64,000 bases of DNA from JAAEUB01 sp964550345 (GCA_964550345.1 CAZJYZ010000008.1:1-64000), one strand, 5' to 3'. Counted from the stretch's first letter, positions 43,826 to 52,799 are shown. The notes: generated by a model not told the origin, from the letters alone. Numbers and translations are program-made.

Positions 43826-45371
43826 GCTTGTGGCCGGCGCGACTGCGCGGCTGACAGGTTGGGTGTTGGCGCGCCGCTGGCGGATGTTGGCGGCGGGTTT
43901 TCTGGCTGGGATGGTCGCCGCATCCGGTCAGCCGCCTTTTGGCATATTTCCCCTTGGGTTGGCTGGTCTGGCGGTTGGATTTTTATTGACCTCTGCGATG
44001 GTGAATGGCTGGCAGGCAGCCTTTGCAGGCTGGGCGCTGGGCAGTGGTTATTTTGCCGGAACACTCATTTGGATCGTTGAGCCTTTTTTGGTGGATGTTG
44101 CGCGCCATGGCTGGATGGCGCCCTTTGCGCTCGTATTTATGGCGGGAGGGTTGGCGCTTTTTTGGGGTCTTGCCTCGGGCGGTGCTCATTGGCTGGCGCG
44201 CGGCAGGCTTATGTGGCTGACTTGGCCGGCAGCAATGGGATTGGCCGAACTGGTTCGGGGGGTGATTTTTACAGGCTTTCCCTGGGGTGGGCTGGCCTCT
44301 TACTGGCTTGATACACCGCTGATCGGGCTGGCCGGGTTAATTGGCGCGAGTGGCATGGGCTTTCTGACCTTTTTGGCAGTTTCCTGGGCGGTAGAAGCAC
44401 GAAAACCCCGCATGGGCCGGACGTGGCGGCTAGCGGTGTTTGCAGCGAGCGCATTGGTTTTGACGGGGGCAGGATTTTTTATCACCCGGCAGAATGTGCC
44501 GGAGCGGTCGAGCCCGGTAGCCCTTCGGCTGGTTCAGCCAAACGCACCGCAGCAGCTGAAATGGCACCCGGACCATGCGGAAACATTCCTAGGGCGCGCT
44601 ATTGATCTTACCTCGGCCCCCCCTGAGCAAGGCAACCCAACGCCTGATCTGGTGATCTGGCCCGAGGCATCGGTGCCATTTCTATTGGACCAGGCCGGGC
44701 CGGTTCTGGCCGAGATCGCCGCCGAAGCCGGGCAGGGCAGGGTCGTGTTGGGAATTCTGCGTTCCGAGTTTCCGCAATATTACACCTCACTGGTCGCGCT
44801 GGATGGGGAAGGGGCGGTAGATCAACTTTATGACAAGCACCATTTGGTGCCGTTTGGCGAATATATTCCCGGTGGTGAGCTACTGCACAATATTGGCCTG
44901 AAAGGCTTTGCCGCGCGCCATGGGTTTGGCTATTCGGCCGGGCCGGGACCGGCGCTGGTGGACCTTGGTGCTGCGGGCAATGTGTTGCCGCTAATCTGCT
45001 ACGAGGCAATTTTTCCACGCAATCTGCGCGGAGTGTCGGAGCGTCCGGACTGGATTGTTCAGATAACCAATGACGCGTGGTTTGGCGGCTATTCCGGCCC
45101 CCAGCAGCATCTGGGTCAGGCGCGCCTGCGCGCAGCCGAATTCGGTTTGCCTCTGATACGGGCGGCCAATACCGGGATCAGCGCTGTCATTGACGCGCGC
45201 GGGCAGGTTTTGGCCAGTCTTGGTCTGAATGAGGCCGGTTTTCTGGATGCAAAACTGCCCGGCGCGTTGCCGGTGACACTTTATGCGCGTTTTGGTGACG
45301 GACCGTTAATCCTGTTGCTGTTAGGAATCACATTGTTGCTTGCTGCGAAGCGGGTGCGAAACAGCGTTTGA
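43818..45371 (+). CDS. lnt: Apolipoprotein N-acyltransferase
   Basis: Inner-membrane enzyme of 517 residues that adds the third acyl chain to lipoproteins. Six to eight N-terminal helices (about 20-220) precede a nitrilase-like periplasmic domain with the Glu-Lys-Cys triad: Glu in IWPEASVPF near 280, Lys in YDKHHLVPFGEY near 340 and Cys in PLICYEAIFP near 395. A final helix closes the protein. ATG 43818 overlaps the corC end. Lipoproteins encoded in this window would be substrates. Confidence 0.95.
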   Translation: MNELVAGATARLTGWVLARRWRMLAAGFLAGMVAASGQPPFGIFPLGLAGLAVGFLLTSAMVNGWQAAFAGWALGSGYFAGTLIWIVEPFLVDVARHGWMAPFALVFMAGGLALFWGLASGGAHWLARGRLMWLTWPAAMGLAELVRGVIFTGFPWGGLASYWLDTPLIGLAGLIGASGMGFLTFLAVSWAVEARKPRMGRTWRLAVFAASALVLTGAGFFITRQNVPERSSPVALRLVQPNAPQQLKWHPDHAETFLGRAIDLTSAPPEQGNPTPDLVIWPEASVPFLLDQAGPVLAEIAAEAGQGRVVLGILRSEFPQYYTSLVALDGEGAVDQLYDKHHLVPFGEYIPGGELLHNIGLKGFAARHGFGYSAGPGPALVDLGAAGNVLPLICYEAIFPRNLRGVSERPDWIVQITNDAWFGGYSGPQQHLGQARLRAAEFGLPLIRAANTGISAVIDARGQVLASLGLNEAGFLDAKLPGALPVTLYARFGDGPLILLLLGITLLLAAKRVRNSV

Positions 45372-45406
45372 CCCTGCCTGAATTGGCATGTAGGGACCAG
45401 TATCGA

Positions 45407-45453
45407 CCGTCACAACGGCTTCCTGACGTGACGGGGTATTTATAACGGAGCAG
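45407..45453 (+). ncRNA. SAM/SAH riboswitch before metK
   Basis: The sequence matches the compact SAM/SAH class known from Rhodobacterales metK leaders. Stem CCGTCAC / GTGACGG (45407-45413, 45428-45434) encloses a loop with GGCTTCC (45417-45423), which can pair with GGAGC at 45447-45451 to form the pseudoknot. That 3' segment is also the ribosome site for metK, 7 bases before the ATG, so ligand binding would hide it and lower translation. I recognise it from the conserved CACAACGGCTTCCTGACG core. Confidence 0.92.
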
Positions 45454-45458
45454 ACCTC

Positions 45459-46625
45459 ATGAGCAGAAAAAGCCACATATTTACCTCTGAATCGGTTTCA
45501 GAGGGACATCCCGACAAAGTTTGTGACCGAATTTCGGATGCAATCCTTGATGCCTTTCTGACAGAAGATCCACATTCCCGGGTCGCCTGCGAAACTTTCG
45601 CAACCACCGACAGGGTGGTTATAGGCGGTGAAGTGCGCGGCCCTGCCAGCGTGATCGCCCGGGTCGAGGATATTGCCCGCGAATGTGTGCGCGACATCGG
45701 TTATGAACAGGATGGCTTCCACTGGGCCAACATGAAGGTCGACAGCTATCTGCACGCCCAGTCGGCAGACATTGCGCAAGGGGTCGATAGCGGTGAAGAC
45801 AAAGATGAAGGTGCGGGCGACCAAGGTATCATGTTTGGCTATGCCACGGATGAAACACCCGAGCTGATGCCGGCGCCAATCCAGTACAGCCATGCCATTT
45901 TACGCCGACTGGCGGAAGTGCGTAAAAACGGAATTGAACCCAAGCTGGGGCCGGATTCCAAATCACAGATTTCCATGCGCTATGAAGGGGCGACACCGGC
46001 TGAAGTAACTTCTATCGTGTTGTCGACGCAGCACCTGGATCCGGATCTGAGCTCGGATGATGTACGTGATATTGTCGAGCCTTACATTCGTGAAATCCTG
46101 CCTAAAAAATGGATGACGGATGATACTGAATGGCACGTTAACCCCACTGGTAAGTTTGTCATCGGTGGTCCAGATGGCGATACCGGCCTGACCGGGCGCA
46201 AGATCATCGTGGACACTTATGGCGGTGCGGCACCCCATGGTGGCGGGGCTTTTTCAGGCAAGGACCCGACCAAGGTGGACCGCTCGGCTGCCTATGCGGC
46301 GCGGTATCTGGCTAAAAATGTGGTTGCTGCAGGATTGGCCAAGCGTTGCACCTTGCAATTCAGCTATGCCATTGGCGTGGCGCGGCCTTTGTCGATATTC
46401 GCAGATACCCACCGCACTGGTGAAGTGTCGGAAGAGGCGATCGAAAAGGCTGTGGCCGAGGTCATGGACCTGACCCCGCGCGGTATACGCAAACATCTGG
46501 GCCTTAACCGCCCGATCTACCAGCGCACTGCCGCTTACGGTCATTTCGGCCGTGCGCCCGAGGCGGATGGCGGCTTTAGCTGGGAAAAAACTGATCTTAT
46601 CGAGGCGCTGAAAAAAGCGGTTTGA
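45459..46625 (+). CDS. metK: S-adenosylmethionine synthetase
   Basis: Makes SAM from methionine and ATP. 388 residues, typical. FTSESVSEGHPDKVCDRISD near 8-27 contains the methionine- and ATP-site residues, GAGDQGIMFGYA near 117 and GGGAFSGKDPTKVDRS near 257 are the two classical signatures. It is controlled by the SAM/SAH riboswitch in its leader. The leader starts within 40 bases of the lnt stop, so its own promoter probably lies inside the end of lnt. Confidence 0.97.
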   Translation: MSRKSHIFTSESVSEGHPDKVCDRISDAILDAFLTEDPHSRVACETFATTDRVVIGGEVRGPASVIARVEDIARECVRDIGYEQDGFHWANMKVDSYLHAQSADIAQGVDSGEDKDEGAGDQGIMFGYATDETPELMPAPIQYSHAILRRLAEVRKNGIEPKLGPDSKSQISMRYEGATPAEVTSIVLSTQHLDPDLSSDDVRDIVEPYIREILPKKWMTDDTEWHVNPTGKFVIGGPDGDTGLTGRKIIVDTYGGAAPHGGGAFSGKDPTKVDRSAAYAARYLAKNVVAAGLAKRCTLQFSYAIGVARPLSIFADTHRTGEVSEEAIEKAVAEVMDLTPRGIRKHLGLNRPIYQRTAAYGHFGRAPEADGGFSWEKTDLIEALKKAV

Positions 46626-46746
46626 TTTTGCGGGGCGGCTGATGGGCCGCCCTTTGGCGCTTGTCGGTCAGATTTGTCCAGACCTCTTCGACCGGCATGC
46701 GCAGGGCTGCTTGACCCACAAGGAAGACTGGCGCAAAAGCCACTCC

Positions 46747-47469
46747 ATGACAGAGAACCCGCAGAAAAATCATCCATCCGGCGCGCCGTGGCGCAATTTT
46801 TATGGCCGTTTCAAAGGCAAGGGTCTTCGTGCGTCGCAAGAGGCTTGGCTGGATGAAGATCTGGCGGCGCTTAGCCCGGGCAAGGTCGGGTGGGAGGAAA
46901 ACCCGGATCGCGTGCCATTGGATATCAAGGCCCTGTTTGGCGGGCGCCCCCTATGGCTGGAAGTTGGCTTTGGTGGCGGCGAGCACCTTGTACATCAGGC
47001 CGCGTCCCACCCCGAGGTCGGGATTATCGGCTGTGAGCCTTACATTAACGGTGTCGCCATGCTCTTGGGGAAAATCCGCGGGGCAAAACCGGACAATATC
47101 GCCGTGCATGCGGGGGATGTGCGCGATCTCTTCGATGTACTGCCCAAAGGGTCGGTGGAGAAAGCATTCGTACTTTACCCTGATCCCTGGCCGAAAAAAC
47201 GCCATCATCGCCGTCGTTTCGTGACCCAAGAATACCTGCAGCCATTGGCGCAGGCCATGGCGCCGGGTGCGGAATTGAGGATAGCCACGGACATTCCCGA
47301 TTACGTCCGCCAAACCCTGGAAGAGGTTCCGCGCGCCGGCTTTGAGTGGATGGCGCAAGGGCCACTGGATTGGCGTCAGCCCTGGAAAGACTGGCTGTCC
47401 ACCCGATATGAGGAAAAGGCACTGCGTGAGGGGCGGGTGCCGCATTATCTGACGTTTCGCCGGATGTGA
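46747..47469 (+). CDS. trmB: tRNA (guanine46-N7)-methyltransferase
   Basis: SAM-dependent methyltransferase of 240 residues forming m7G46. SAM site LEVGFGGGEHLVHQA near 72 and the family motif YPDPWPKKRHHRRRFV near 142 are intact. ATG 46747 gives the expected N-terminus; the upstream in-frame stretch overlaps the metK 3' region without support. It follows metK, which supplies its cofactor, and is followed by motif copy E. Confidence 0.94.
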   Translation: MTENPQKNHPSGAPWRNFYGRFKGKGLRASQEAWLDEDLAALSPGKVGWEENPDRVPLDIKALFGGRPLWLEVGFGGGEHLVHQAASHPEVGIIGCEPYINGVAMLLGKIRGAKPDNIAVHAGDVRDLFDVLPKGSVEKAFVLYPDPWPKKRHHRRRFVTQEYLQPLAQAMAPGAELRIATDIPDYVRQTLEEVPRAGFEWMAQGPLDWRQPWKDWLSTRYEEKALREGRVPHYLTFRRM

Positions 47470-47478
47470 CCCAAGTTT

Positions 47479-47556
47479 CGCCCGCTGGCGCGGGCGACCG
47501 ATGCCGCTGCGCGGCGAATTAGGCCTCCGGCGGAGGTATTTTCACCAAGATGAAGC
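47479..47556 (+). repeat. Dispersed intergenic motif, copy E, with two GC hairpins
   Basis: After trmB: stem CGCCCGC / GCGGGCG (47479-47485, 47490-47496), a second small GCCGC / GCGGC stem, then GGCCTCCGGCGGAGGTATTTT (start 47522) and CACCAAGATGAAG. The last part matches copy A closely. It lies between trmB and aroA, both plus strand. Confidence 0.7.
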
Positions 47557-47616
47557 AGGGCAATGGACGCGTTGCACTGCTTGCGCTATCAGCGATTTGT
47601 ATTCAAGGAGAGCGCC

Positions 47617-48972
47617 ATGTCCAGCCATGCAGACCCCATTCCCATGACCTCGCGCAAAAGTGGTCCCCTGAAAGGGGTGGCCGAAGTGCCGGGCGACAAG
47701 TCGATCAGCCACAGGTCATTGATCCTGGGTGCGCTGAGTATTGGCGAGACCCGCATTTCCGGCCTGTTGGAAGGCGATGACGTTTTGGCCACGGCGGCTG
47801 CCATGCGCGCCTTTGGGGCTGAGGTGGAGCATTTAGAGCCCGGCGAATGGCGGGTGCATGGGGTTGGCGTTGGTGGTTTTGCGGAACCCGAAGACGTGGT
47901 TGATTGCGGCAATGCGGGCACCGGCGTACGCTTGATCATGGGGGTAATGGCAACGACGGGGATCACCGCGACCTTCACCGGGGATGCCAGCCTACGGTCA
48001 CGTCCCATGGCGCGGGTGACCGACCCGATCGCCTTGTTCGGCGCGCGTTCATATGGCCGGGATGGCGGGCGGTTGCCGATGACGGTGGTTGGGGCCGGGG
48101 ATCCGGTGCCGGTGCGTTATGTGGTGCCGATGCCCTCGGCGCAGGTCAAAAGCGCGGTGTTGCTGGCCGGGCTGAATGCACCCGGTGAGACCGTTGTGAT
48201 CGAGAAAGAAGCCACCCGCGATCATACCGAGCGGATGTTGGCGGGCTTTGGCGCAAAAATTACCGTCGAGCAAACGGAGGAGGGCCGGGTGATTACCCTA
48301 ACCGGACAACCCGAGCTGAAGCCGCAGGATATCGTGGTGCCGCGCGATCCATCCTCGGCTGCATTTCCGGTTTGTGCCGCATTGATTACCCCCGGCTCGG
48401 ATGTGCTTGTGCCCAATATCGGGCTCAACCCGACCCGGGCGGGCCTGTTCACCACCTTGCGGGAAATGGGTGCCGATCTGATCTATGAGAATGAGCGCGA
48501 AGAGGGGGGCGAGCCGGTGGCGGATTTGCGCGCGCGCTATTCGCCTGAAATGCAGGGCATTGAGGTGCCGCCGGAGCGCGCCGCCAGCATGATCGACGAA
48601 TACCCGATCCTGTCGGTGGTCGCTGCCAATGCGACGGGCAACACGGTGATGCGCGGTGTCAAGGAATTGCGCGTCAAGGAAAGTGACCGCATTGATGCCA
48701 TGGCGCGCGGGCTGGAGGCCAACGGGGTTGAACTGGACGAGGGCGAAGATTGGTGGATTATCCACGGTAAAGGGCCGGGCAGCGTCAAAGGCGGTGGGCT
48801 GGCCGAGGCGCGGCTGGATCATCGCATCGCCATGAGCTTTCTGGTGCTGGGCATGGCGGCGCAAAACCCGGTCAGGGTGGATGACGGCGCGCCGGTTGCT
48901 ACCTCGTTCCCCATATTTGAGCCGCTGATGGCTGGGCTTGGGGCGCAGATTGTGCGAAATAACAGGGGTTAA
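47617..48972 (+). CDS. aroA: 3-phosphoshikimate 1-carboxyvinyltransferase (EPSP synthase), class II-like
   Basis: Sixth step of the shikimate pathway. 451 residues. PGDKSISHRSLILGAL near 25, RPMARV near 128, SAQVKSAVLLAGLNAPG near 173 and the C-terminal RVKESDRIDAMARGLEANGVE near 352 show the CP4-like class II type by my recollection of that family. The loop reads DCGNAGTGVRL near 104; the residue that is Ala in the glyphosate-tolerant CP4 enzyme is Gly here. AAGGAGAG precedes the ATG. It heads the aroA-cmk-rpsA-ihfB block. Confidence 0.96.
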   Translation: MSSHADPIPMTSRKSGPLKGVAEVPGDKSISHRSLILGALSIGETRISGLLEGDDVLATAAAMRAFGAEVEHLEPGEWRVHGVGVGGFAEPEDVVDCGNAGTGVRLIMGVMATTGITATFTGDASLRSRPMARVTDPIALFGARSYGRDGGRLPMTVVGAGDPVPVRYVVPMPSAQVKSAVLLAGLNAPGETVVIEKEATRDHTERMLAGFGAKITVEQTEEGRVITLTGQPELKPQDIVVPRDPSSAAFPVCAALITPGSDVLVPNIGLNPTRAGLFTTLREMGADLIYENEREEGGEPVADLRARYSPEMQGIEVPPERAASMIDEYPILSVVAANATGNTVMRGVKELRVKESDRIDAMARGLEANGVELDEGEDWWIIHGKGPGSVKGGGLAEARLDHRIAMSFLVLGMAAQNPVRVDDGAPVATSFPIFEPLMAGLGAQIVRNNRG

Positions 48973-48988
48973 AAGAACAGGGGGGGAA

Positions 48989-49531
48989 ATGAAACCTATT
49001 TGGCTGATTCTCACTTTTTTCATTTTACTGACACTTGTTGGCATTAGCTGGATGCTTTTGGGAACCATGCCGCAGGTCGTGGCCGGCTCGGGTGGAATTG
49101 ACCCGTTTGACCCACGCCAGCAGGGCTATGATTTTGACGAAGCGGTCGCCTATCTGTCTGCTCTGACAGATCCGGCGCGCGCGGCCTATCTGGGTCCGCA
49201 AAGAATTGCCGACACGCTGTATCCTGTCGGCTTTACGGGTGCCGTGATGCTCGGAACCTATCTGGCTTTGCGGGTCTGGACGCGGGTGGGGGCGGCAGTC
49301 GCAGGCTTGGTGGCGCTGATCTATCTGGTGTTTGACATGCGTGAGAATGCGGCGGTGGCCGGGCTGCTGCGCACTGATCTGGAATTGGTAACACCGGAAC
49401 AAGTGGCGCATGCCAGCAGCATGACGGTCCTTAAGTTCCAGTTTGTGAATGCAGCGCTGATTATCTTGGCGGTGGCTATAGTGGCGCGGCTGGCACGTTT
49501 CTTAATTCTGAGAAAAAGAAGACAGAAATGA
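48989..49531 (+). CDS. Hypothetical membrane protein between aroA and cmk
   Basis: Protein of 180 residues with about four hydrophobic segments: 4-29 (possibly a signal anchor), 75-90, 95-115 and 149-170. I recognise no motif. The loop after the first segment carries DPFDPRQQGYDFDEAVAYL. ATG 48989 has a G-run upstream; its stop overlaps cmk (ATGA). The canonical order in relatives is aroA-cmk, so this gene appears to be an insertion that kept coupling. Confidence 0.75.
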   Translation: MKPIWLILTFFILLTLVGISWMLLGTMPQVVAGSGGIDPFDPRQQGYDFDEAVAYLSALTDPARAAYLGPQRIADTLYPVGFTGAVMLGTYLALRVWTRVGAAVAGLVALIYLVFDMRENAAVAGLLRTDLELVTPEQVAHASSMTVLKFQFVNAALIILAVAIVARLARFLILRKRRQK

Positions 49532-50133
49532 AATTCACGGTGGCAATCGACGGCCCTGCGGCGGCGGGAAAAGGTACGATCTCGCGGGCCGTGGCGGATT
49601 ATTTCGGTTTTGCGCATCTGGATACCGGGCTTTTGTACCGGGCGGTCGGGGCCAGGGTTCTGGCGGGGGCGGATCCGGTACAGGCGGCCCAGACGCTGTC
49701 ACCGGTGGACCTGAGTGGAGATTTGCGCCGACCCGAAGTGGCACAGGCGGCCAGCAAGGTCGCGGTGATCCCTGAGGTGCGGGCGGCTTTGGTGGCATTT
49801 CAACGTGAATTTGCAGCCCGTGAGGGTGGCGCGGTGCTGGACGGGCGCGACATCGGTACGGTGATCTGCCCGGATGCCGAGGTGAAGCTTTTTGTGACCG
49901 CAAGCCCTGAAGTACGTGCCGAGAGACGGTATCTGGAACTGGAAGCCGGGGGCAGCGATGTGACGCGGGAAGGTGTGCTGGCTGACGTTGTGGCGCGCGA
50001 TGAGCGTGACGCAGGACGTGCCGAGGCGCCGATGCGCGCGGCAGCGGATGCGCAGATATTTGATACGTCGGATATGCGGGTTGAGGATGCGATTGCCGCT
50101 GCCATTGCCGTGGTGGAACGGGCGCGCCGCTAG
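49528..50133 (+). CDS. cmk: Cytidylate kinase
   Basis: Phosphorylates CMP and dCMP. 201 residues. P-loop IDGPAAAGKGTISRAVA near 6, HLDTGLLYRAVG near 32, and LDGRDIGTVICPDAEVKLFVTA near 106-127 are typical. Near the C-terminus RDERDAGRAEAPM forms the lid. ATGA overlap with the upstream membrane-protein gene. rpsA follows after an unusually long, structured gap. Confidence 0.96.
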   Translation: MKFTVAIDGPAAAGKGTISRAVADYFGFAHLDTGLLYRAVGARVLAGADPVQAAQTLSPVDLSGDLRRPEVAQAASKVAVIPEVRAALVAFQREFAAREGGAVLDGRDIGTVICPDAEVKLFVTASPEVRAERRYLELEAGGSDVTREGVLADVVARDERDAGRAEAPMRAAADAQIFDTSDMRVEDAIAAAIAVVERARR

Positions 50134-50823
50134 GTTTTGGGGCAAACGGCATCTAGCCGCGCAGAATGCTGCGCGCAGGCCAAATAGCCGCCGGCAATCC
50201 GGTGGCGACTGCGCGGTTTGACGTGGCTGGTGGATGCCCGCTTGCGAGTGAACGCACATGGTAAAAAAAGACGGCGCCGCCCATAGGGAGCGGATCAGGT
50301 GACCTTTGGGGTTGCCCCCGACCGGCAGTTCAGGTCGCCCCGACAAATGCCGGGCTGAACCTCTTTCCTTTCATGCAGGGCCAATGACCCCGCTGGTACC
50401 AAGTGTGGTTCTAGAACGGAAATTTTACGGATAGATGAAGGATACGTGCGGTGGGGGGCATCGACGCACGACCCCGTCCGGCGCTTGCGCCGGACAGCGC
50501 CCGTCCCGCCCCCAAGGGTGGGCGCTTCACGCCCACCCTTCGGTACGGGCGCAGCCTCTTTTTTGTTTACACGGGGGTTGGGGCTGGTATTCCGGGCGTA
50601 GAGAAGTTTGCGTATTTCAGGCACCTCCGCCCAAATCTAAAGCCCCTTGCACCCCTGGCCCAGCCGCGCTATATGCGCGCCTGTCTAAAGGCCGCAAGAG
50701 TCTGAGCAGGGTCGGGAAAACCACCGGCCCTCTTTTGTTTTGCAGCCCGGACCAATGGAAACCTGAAAGACCCGTGGAGACAACCGCGCGGCCCGAATAA
50801 ACCTAGAAGGAACGAAAACGCTT
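50134..50823 (+). other. 690-base structured gap before rpsA
   Basis: No convincing gene: the open frames here lack ribosome sites and coding-like composition. Two strong stems are visible. GTCCGGCGC / GCGCCGGAC is perfect (50476-50484, 50487-50495, 2-base loop). AAGGGTGGGCG / CGCCCACCCTT (50514-50524, 50530-50540) is enclosed by a further GCGCCCGT / ACGGGCGC pair (50497-50504, 50545-50552). A palindrome GTTCTAGAAC lies at 50408-50417. AAGGAA at 50809-50814 is the rpsA ribosome site. The stems could form a leader for S1 autoregulation, an independent RNA or a REP-like repeat; I cannot decide. Confidence 0.6.
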
Positions 50824-52503
50824 ATGAGCGCTAACGCATCAATGGAGGAATTCGAAGCCCTCCTTAACGAAAGCTTCGAAATGGACACACCCGACGAAGG
50901 GTCTGTTGTCAAAGGCAAAGTCATCGCTGTTGAAGCCGGACAAGCCATAATCGACGTAGGCTACAAAATGGAAGGCCGCGTTGACGTCAAAGAATTCGCA
51001 GATCCCGGAGAAGCCCCGAAAATCGCCGTTGGCGATGAGGTCGAGGTGTTCCTGCGTCAGGTCGAAAACGCCAAGGGCGAAGCGGTTATCAGCCGCGAAA
51101 TGGCCCGGCGCGAAGAAGCCTGGGATCGTCTTGAGAAAGCCTATGCGGACGAAGCCCGCGTTGAAGGTGCCATTTTTGGCCGCGTCAAAGGCGGCTTTAC
51201 CGTCGATCTTGGCGGTGCCGTGGCCTTCCTGCCCGGCTCTCAGGTCGATGTGCGCCCCGTGCGCGACGCTGGCCCGCTGATGGGTCTCAAGCAACCTTTC
51301 CAGGTTCTGAAAATGGACCGACGCCGTGGCAACATCGTTGTGTCGCGTCGCGCCATTCTGGAAGAAAGCCGTGCCGAACAGCGTGCTGAGGTTATCGGCA
51401 ACCTGACCGAAGGCCAGTCCGTAGAAGGTGTTGTGAAAAACATCACTGAATACGGTGCCTTTGTGGATCTGGGCGGTGTTGACGGTCTGCTCCATGTTAC
51501 CGACATGGCCTGGCGCCGGGTGAACCACCCGTCTGAGATCCTGACCATTGGTGAGACCATCAATGTGCAGGTCATCAAGATCAACAAAGAAACCCACCGC
51601 ATCAGCCTTGGCCTGAAGCAGTTGCAGGAAGATCCGTGGGATCTGGTTGCCGCCAAATATCCGCTGGACAGCGTGCATATGGGTCGCGTTACCAACATCA
51701 CCGATTACGGCGCATTTGTTGAGCTGGAAGCGGGCGTTGAAGGTCTGGTCCACGTCTCGGAAATGTCCTGGACCAAGAAAAACGTACATCCTGGCAAGAT
51801 CGTTTCCACCAGCCAGGAAGTCGAAGTCATGGTGCTGGAAATCGACGGTTCCAAGCGTCGCGTTTCCCTTGGCCTGAAACAGACTATGCGCAATCCGTGG
51901 GAAGTCTTTGCGGAATCTCATCCCGAAGGCACCGAGGTCGAAGGCGAAGTCAAGAACATCACCGAATTTGGTCTGTTCATCGGCCTCGAAGGCGACATCG
52001 ACGGCATGGTTCACCTGTCCGACATCAGCTGGGACCAGCGTGGCGAGGAAGCCATTCAGGACTATCGCAAGGGCGACATGGTTCAGGCAGTTGTCTCGGA
52101 TGTGGATACCGACAAAGAGCGTATCTCGCTGTCGATCAAAGCCCTGGGCGGCGACAAGTTTGCCGAAGCCGTGGGCGGCGTCAAACGCGGTTCGATCGTC
52201 ACTGTTGAAGTGACCTCGATCGAAGATGGCGGCATCGAAGTGGAGTATGAAGGTATGAAAGCCTTCATCCGCCGTTCGGACCTCAGCCGTGACCGTGCCG
52301 AACAGCGCCCTGAGCGTTTCGGAGTGGGTGACAAGGTTGACGCACGTGTGACCAATGTCGACGCCAAGTCGCGTCGCCTTGGCCTGTCGATCAAAGCCCG
52401 CGAGATTGCGGAAGAAAAAGAAGCGGTTGAACAATATGGTTCGTCCGATTCTGGCGCCTCACTGGGCGATATTCTGGGTGCCGCGCTGAAAAGCGACGAG
52501 TAA
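50824..52503 (+). CDS. rpsA: 30S ribosomal protein S1
   Basis: Essential mRNA-binding ribosomal protein of 559 residues with six S1 OB-fold repeats, each ending in a stretch like YGAFVDLGGVDGLLHVTDMAW near 210 or YGAFVELEAGVEGLVHVSEMSW near 295. A variable C-terminal tail closes it. Upstream is a long structured region, and downstream a strong terminator. S1 represses its own translation in E. coli; whether the leader here does so is unknown. Confidence 0.97.
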   Translation: MSANASMEEFEALLNESFEMDTPDEGSVVKGKVIAVEAGQAIIDVGYKMEGRVDVKEFADPGEAPKIAVGDEVEVFLRQVENAKGEAVISREMARREEAWDRLEKAYADEARVEGAIFGRVKGGFTVDLGGAVAFLPGSQVDVRPVRDAGPLMGLKQPFQVLKMDRRRGNIVVSRRAILEESRAEQRAEVIGNLTEGQSVEGVVKNITEYGAFVDLGGVDGLLHVTDMAWRRVNHPSEILTIGETINVQVIKINKETHRISLGLKQLQEDPWDLVAAKYPLDSVHMGRVTNITDYGAFVELEAGVEGLVHVSEMSWTKKNVHPGKIVSTSQEVEVMVLEIDGSKRRVSLGLKQTMRNPWEVFAESHPEGTEVEGEVKNITEFGLFIGLEGDIDGMVHLSDISWDQRGEEAIQDYRKGDMVQAVVSDVDTDKERISLSIKALGGDKFAEAVGGVKRGSIVTVEVTSIEDGGIEVEYEGMKAFIRRSDLSRDRAEQRPERFGVGDKVDARVTNVDAKSRRLGLSIKAREIAEEKEAVEQYGSSDSGASLGDILGAALKSDE

Positions 52504-52525
52504 TCCGGTCTGCAAATAATGTCTT

Positions 52526-52563
52526 AAACGGCCCCATCTCGAATGGCGGGGCCGTTTTCTTTT
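52526..52563 (+). terminator. Intrinsic terminator of rpsA
   Basis: Stem AAACGGCCCC / GGGGCCGTTT (52526-52535, 52548-52557) with a 12-base loop, followed by TCTTTTCC. It lies 23 bases after the stop. Confidence 0.9.
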
Positions 52564-52651
52564 CCCCGAATCATGGTTCATGAAGCCGTTACAATTGGCC
52601 GCCGGGGGATCGTTTGATCGCTCAAAACCCGATAACTACCGGGATTTTCGA

Positions 52652-52679
52652 AAAAAAACGCGCCCTTAGGCGTTTTTTT
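52652..52679. terminator. A/T-flanked hairpin, probable bidirectional terminator
   Basis: AAAAAAACGC / GCGTTTTTTT (52652-52661, 52670-52679) with loop GCCCTTAG. It gives a T-run in either direction, so it can insulate rpsA from ihfB. A TATAGT at 52726-52731 could be the -10 of an ihfB promoter, but no good -35 is seen. Confidence 0.65.
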
Positions 52680-52799
52680 GTGCAGAAAATGTAAGCCACT
52701 TGTTTCTCGATCCCGAATTTGCGCCTATAGTCGTATTGAAACGCGGCCCAAAAGGCGCGGCGAAAAAAGACTTAAAAAAGACTTCAGGGGGATATTTGA

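Noticed and set aside
50435..50800. Open frames in the gap before rpsA
   Set aside because: They run through GC-rich stems, lack ribosome sites, and their sequence is low in hydrophobic periodicity. The hairpins explain the region better.
50839..52434. 531-residue open frame antisense to rpsA
   Set aside because: It mirrors the S1 repeats of a certain gene; it has no ribosome site, and its His/Phe/Asp-rich composition is typical of antisense to biased codons.
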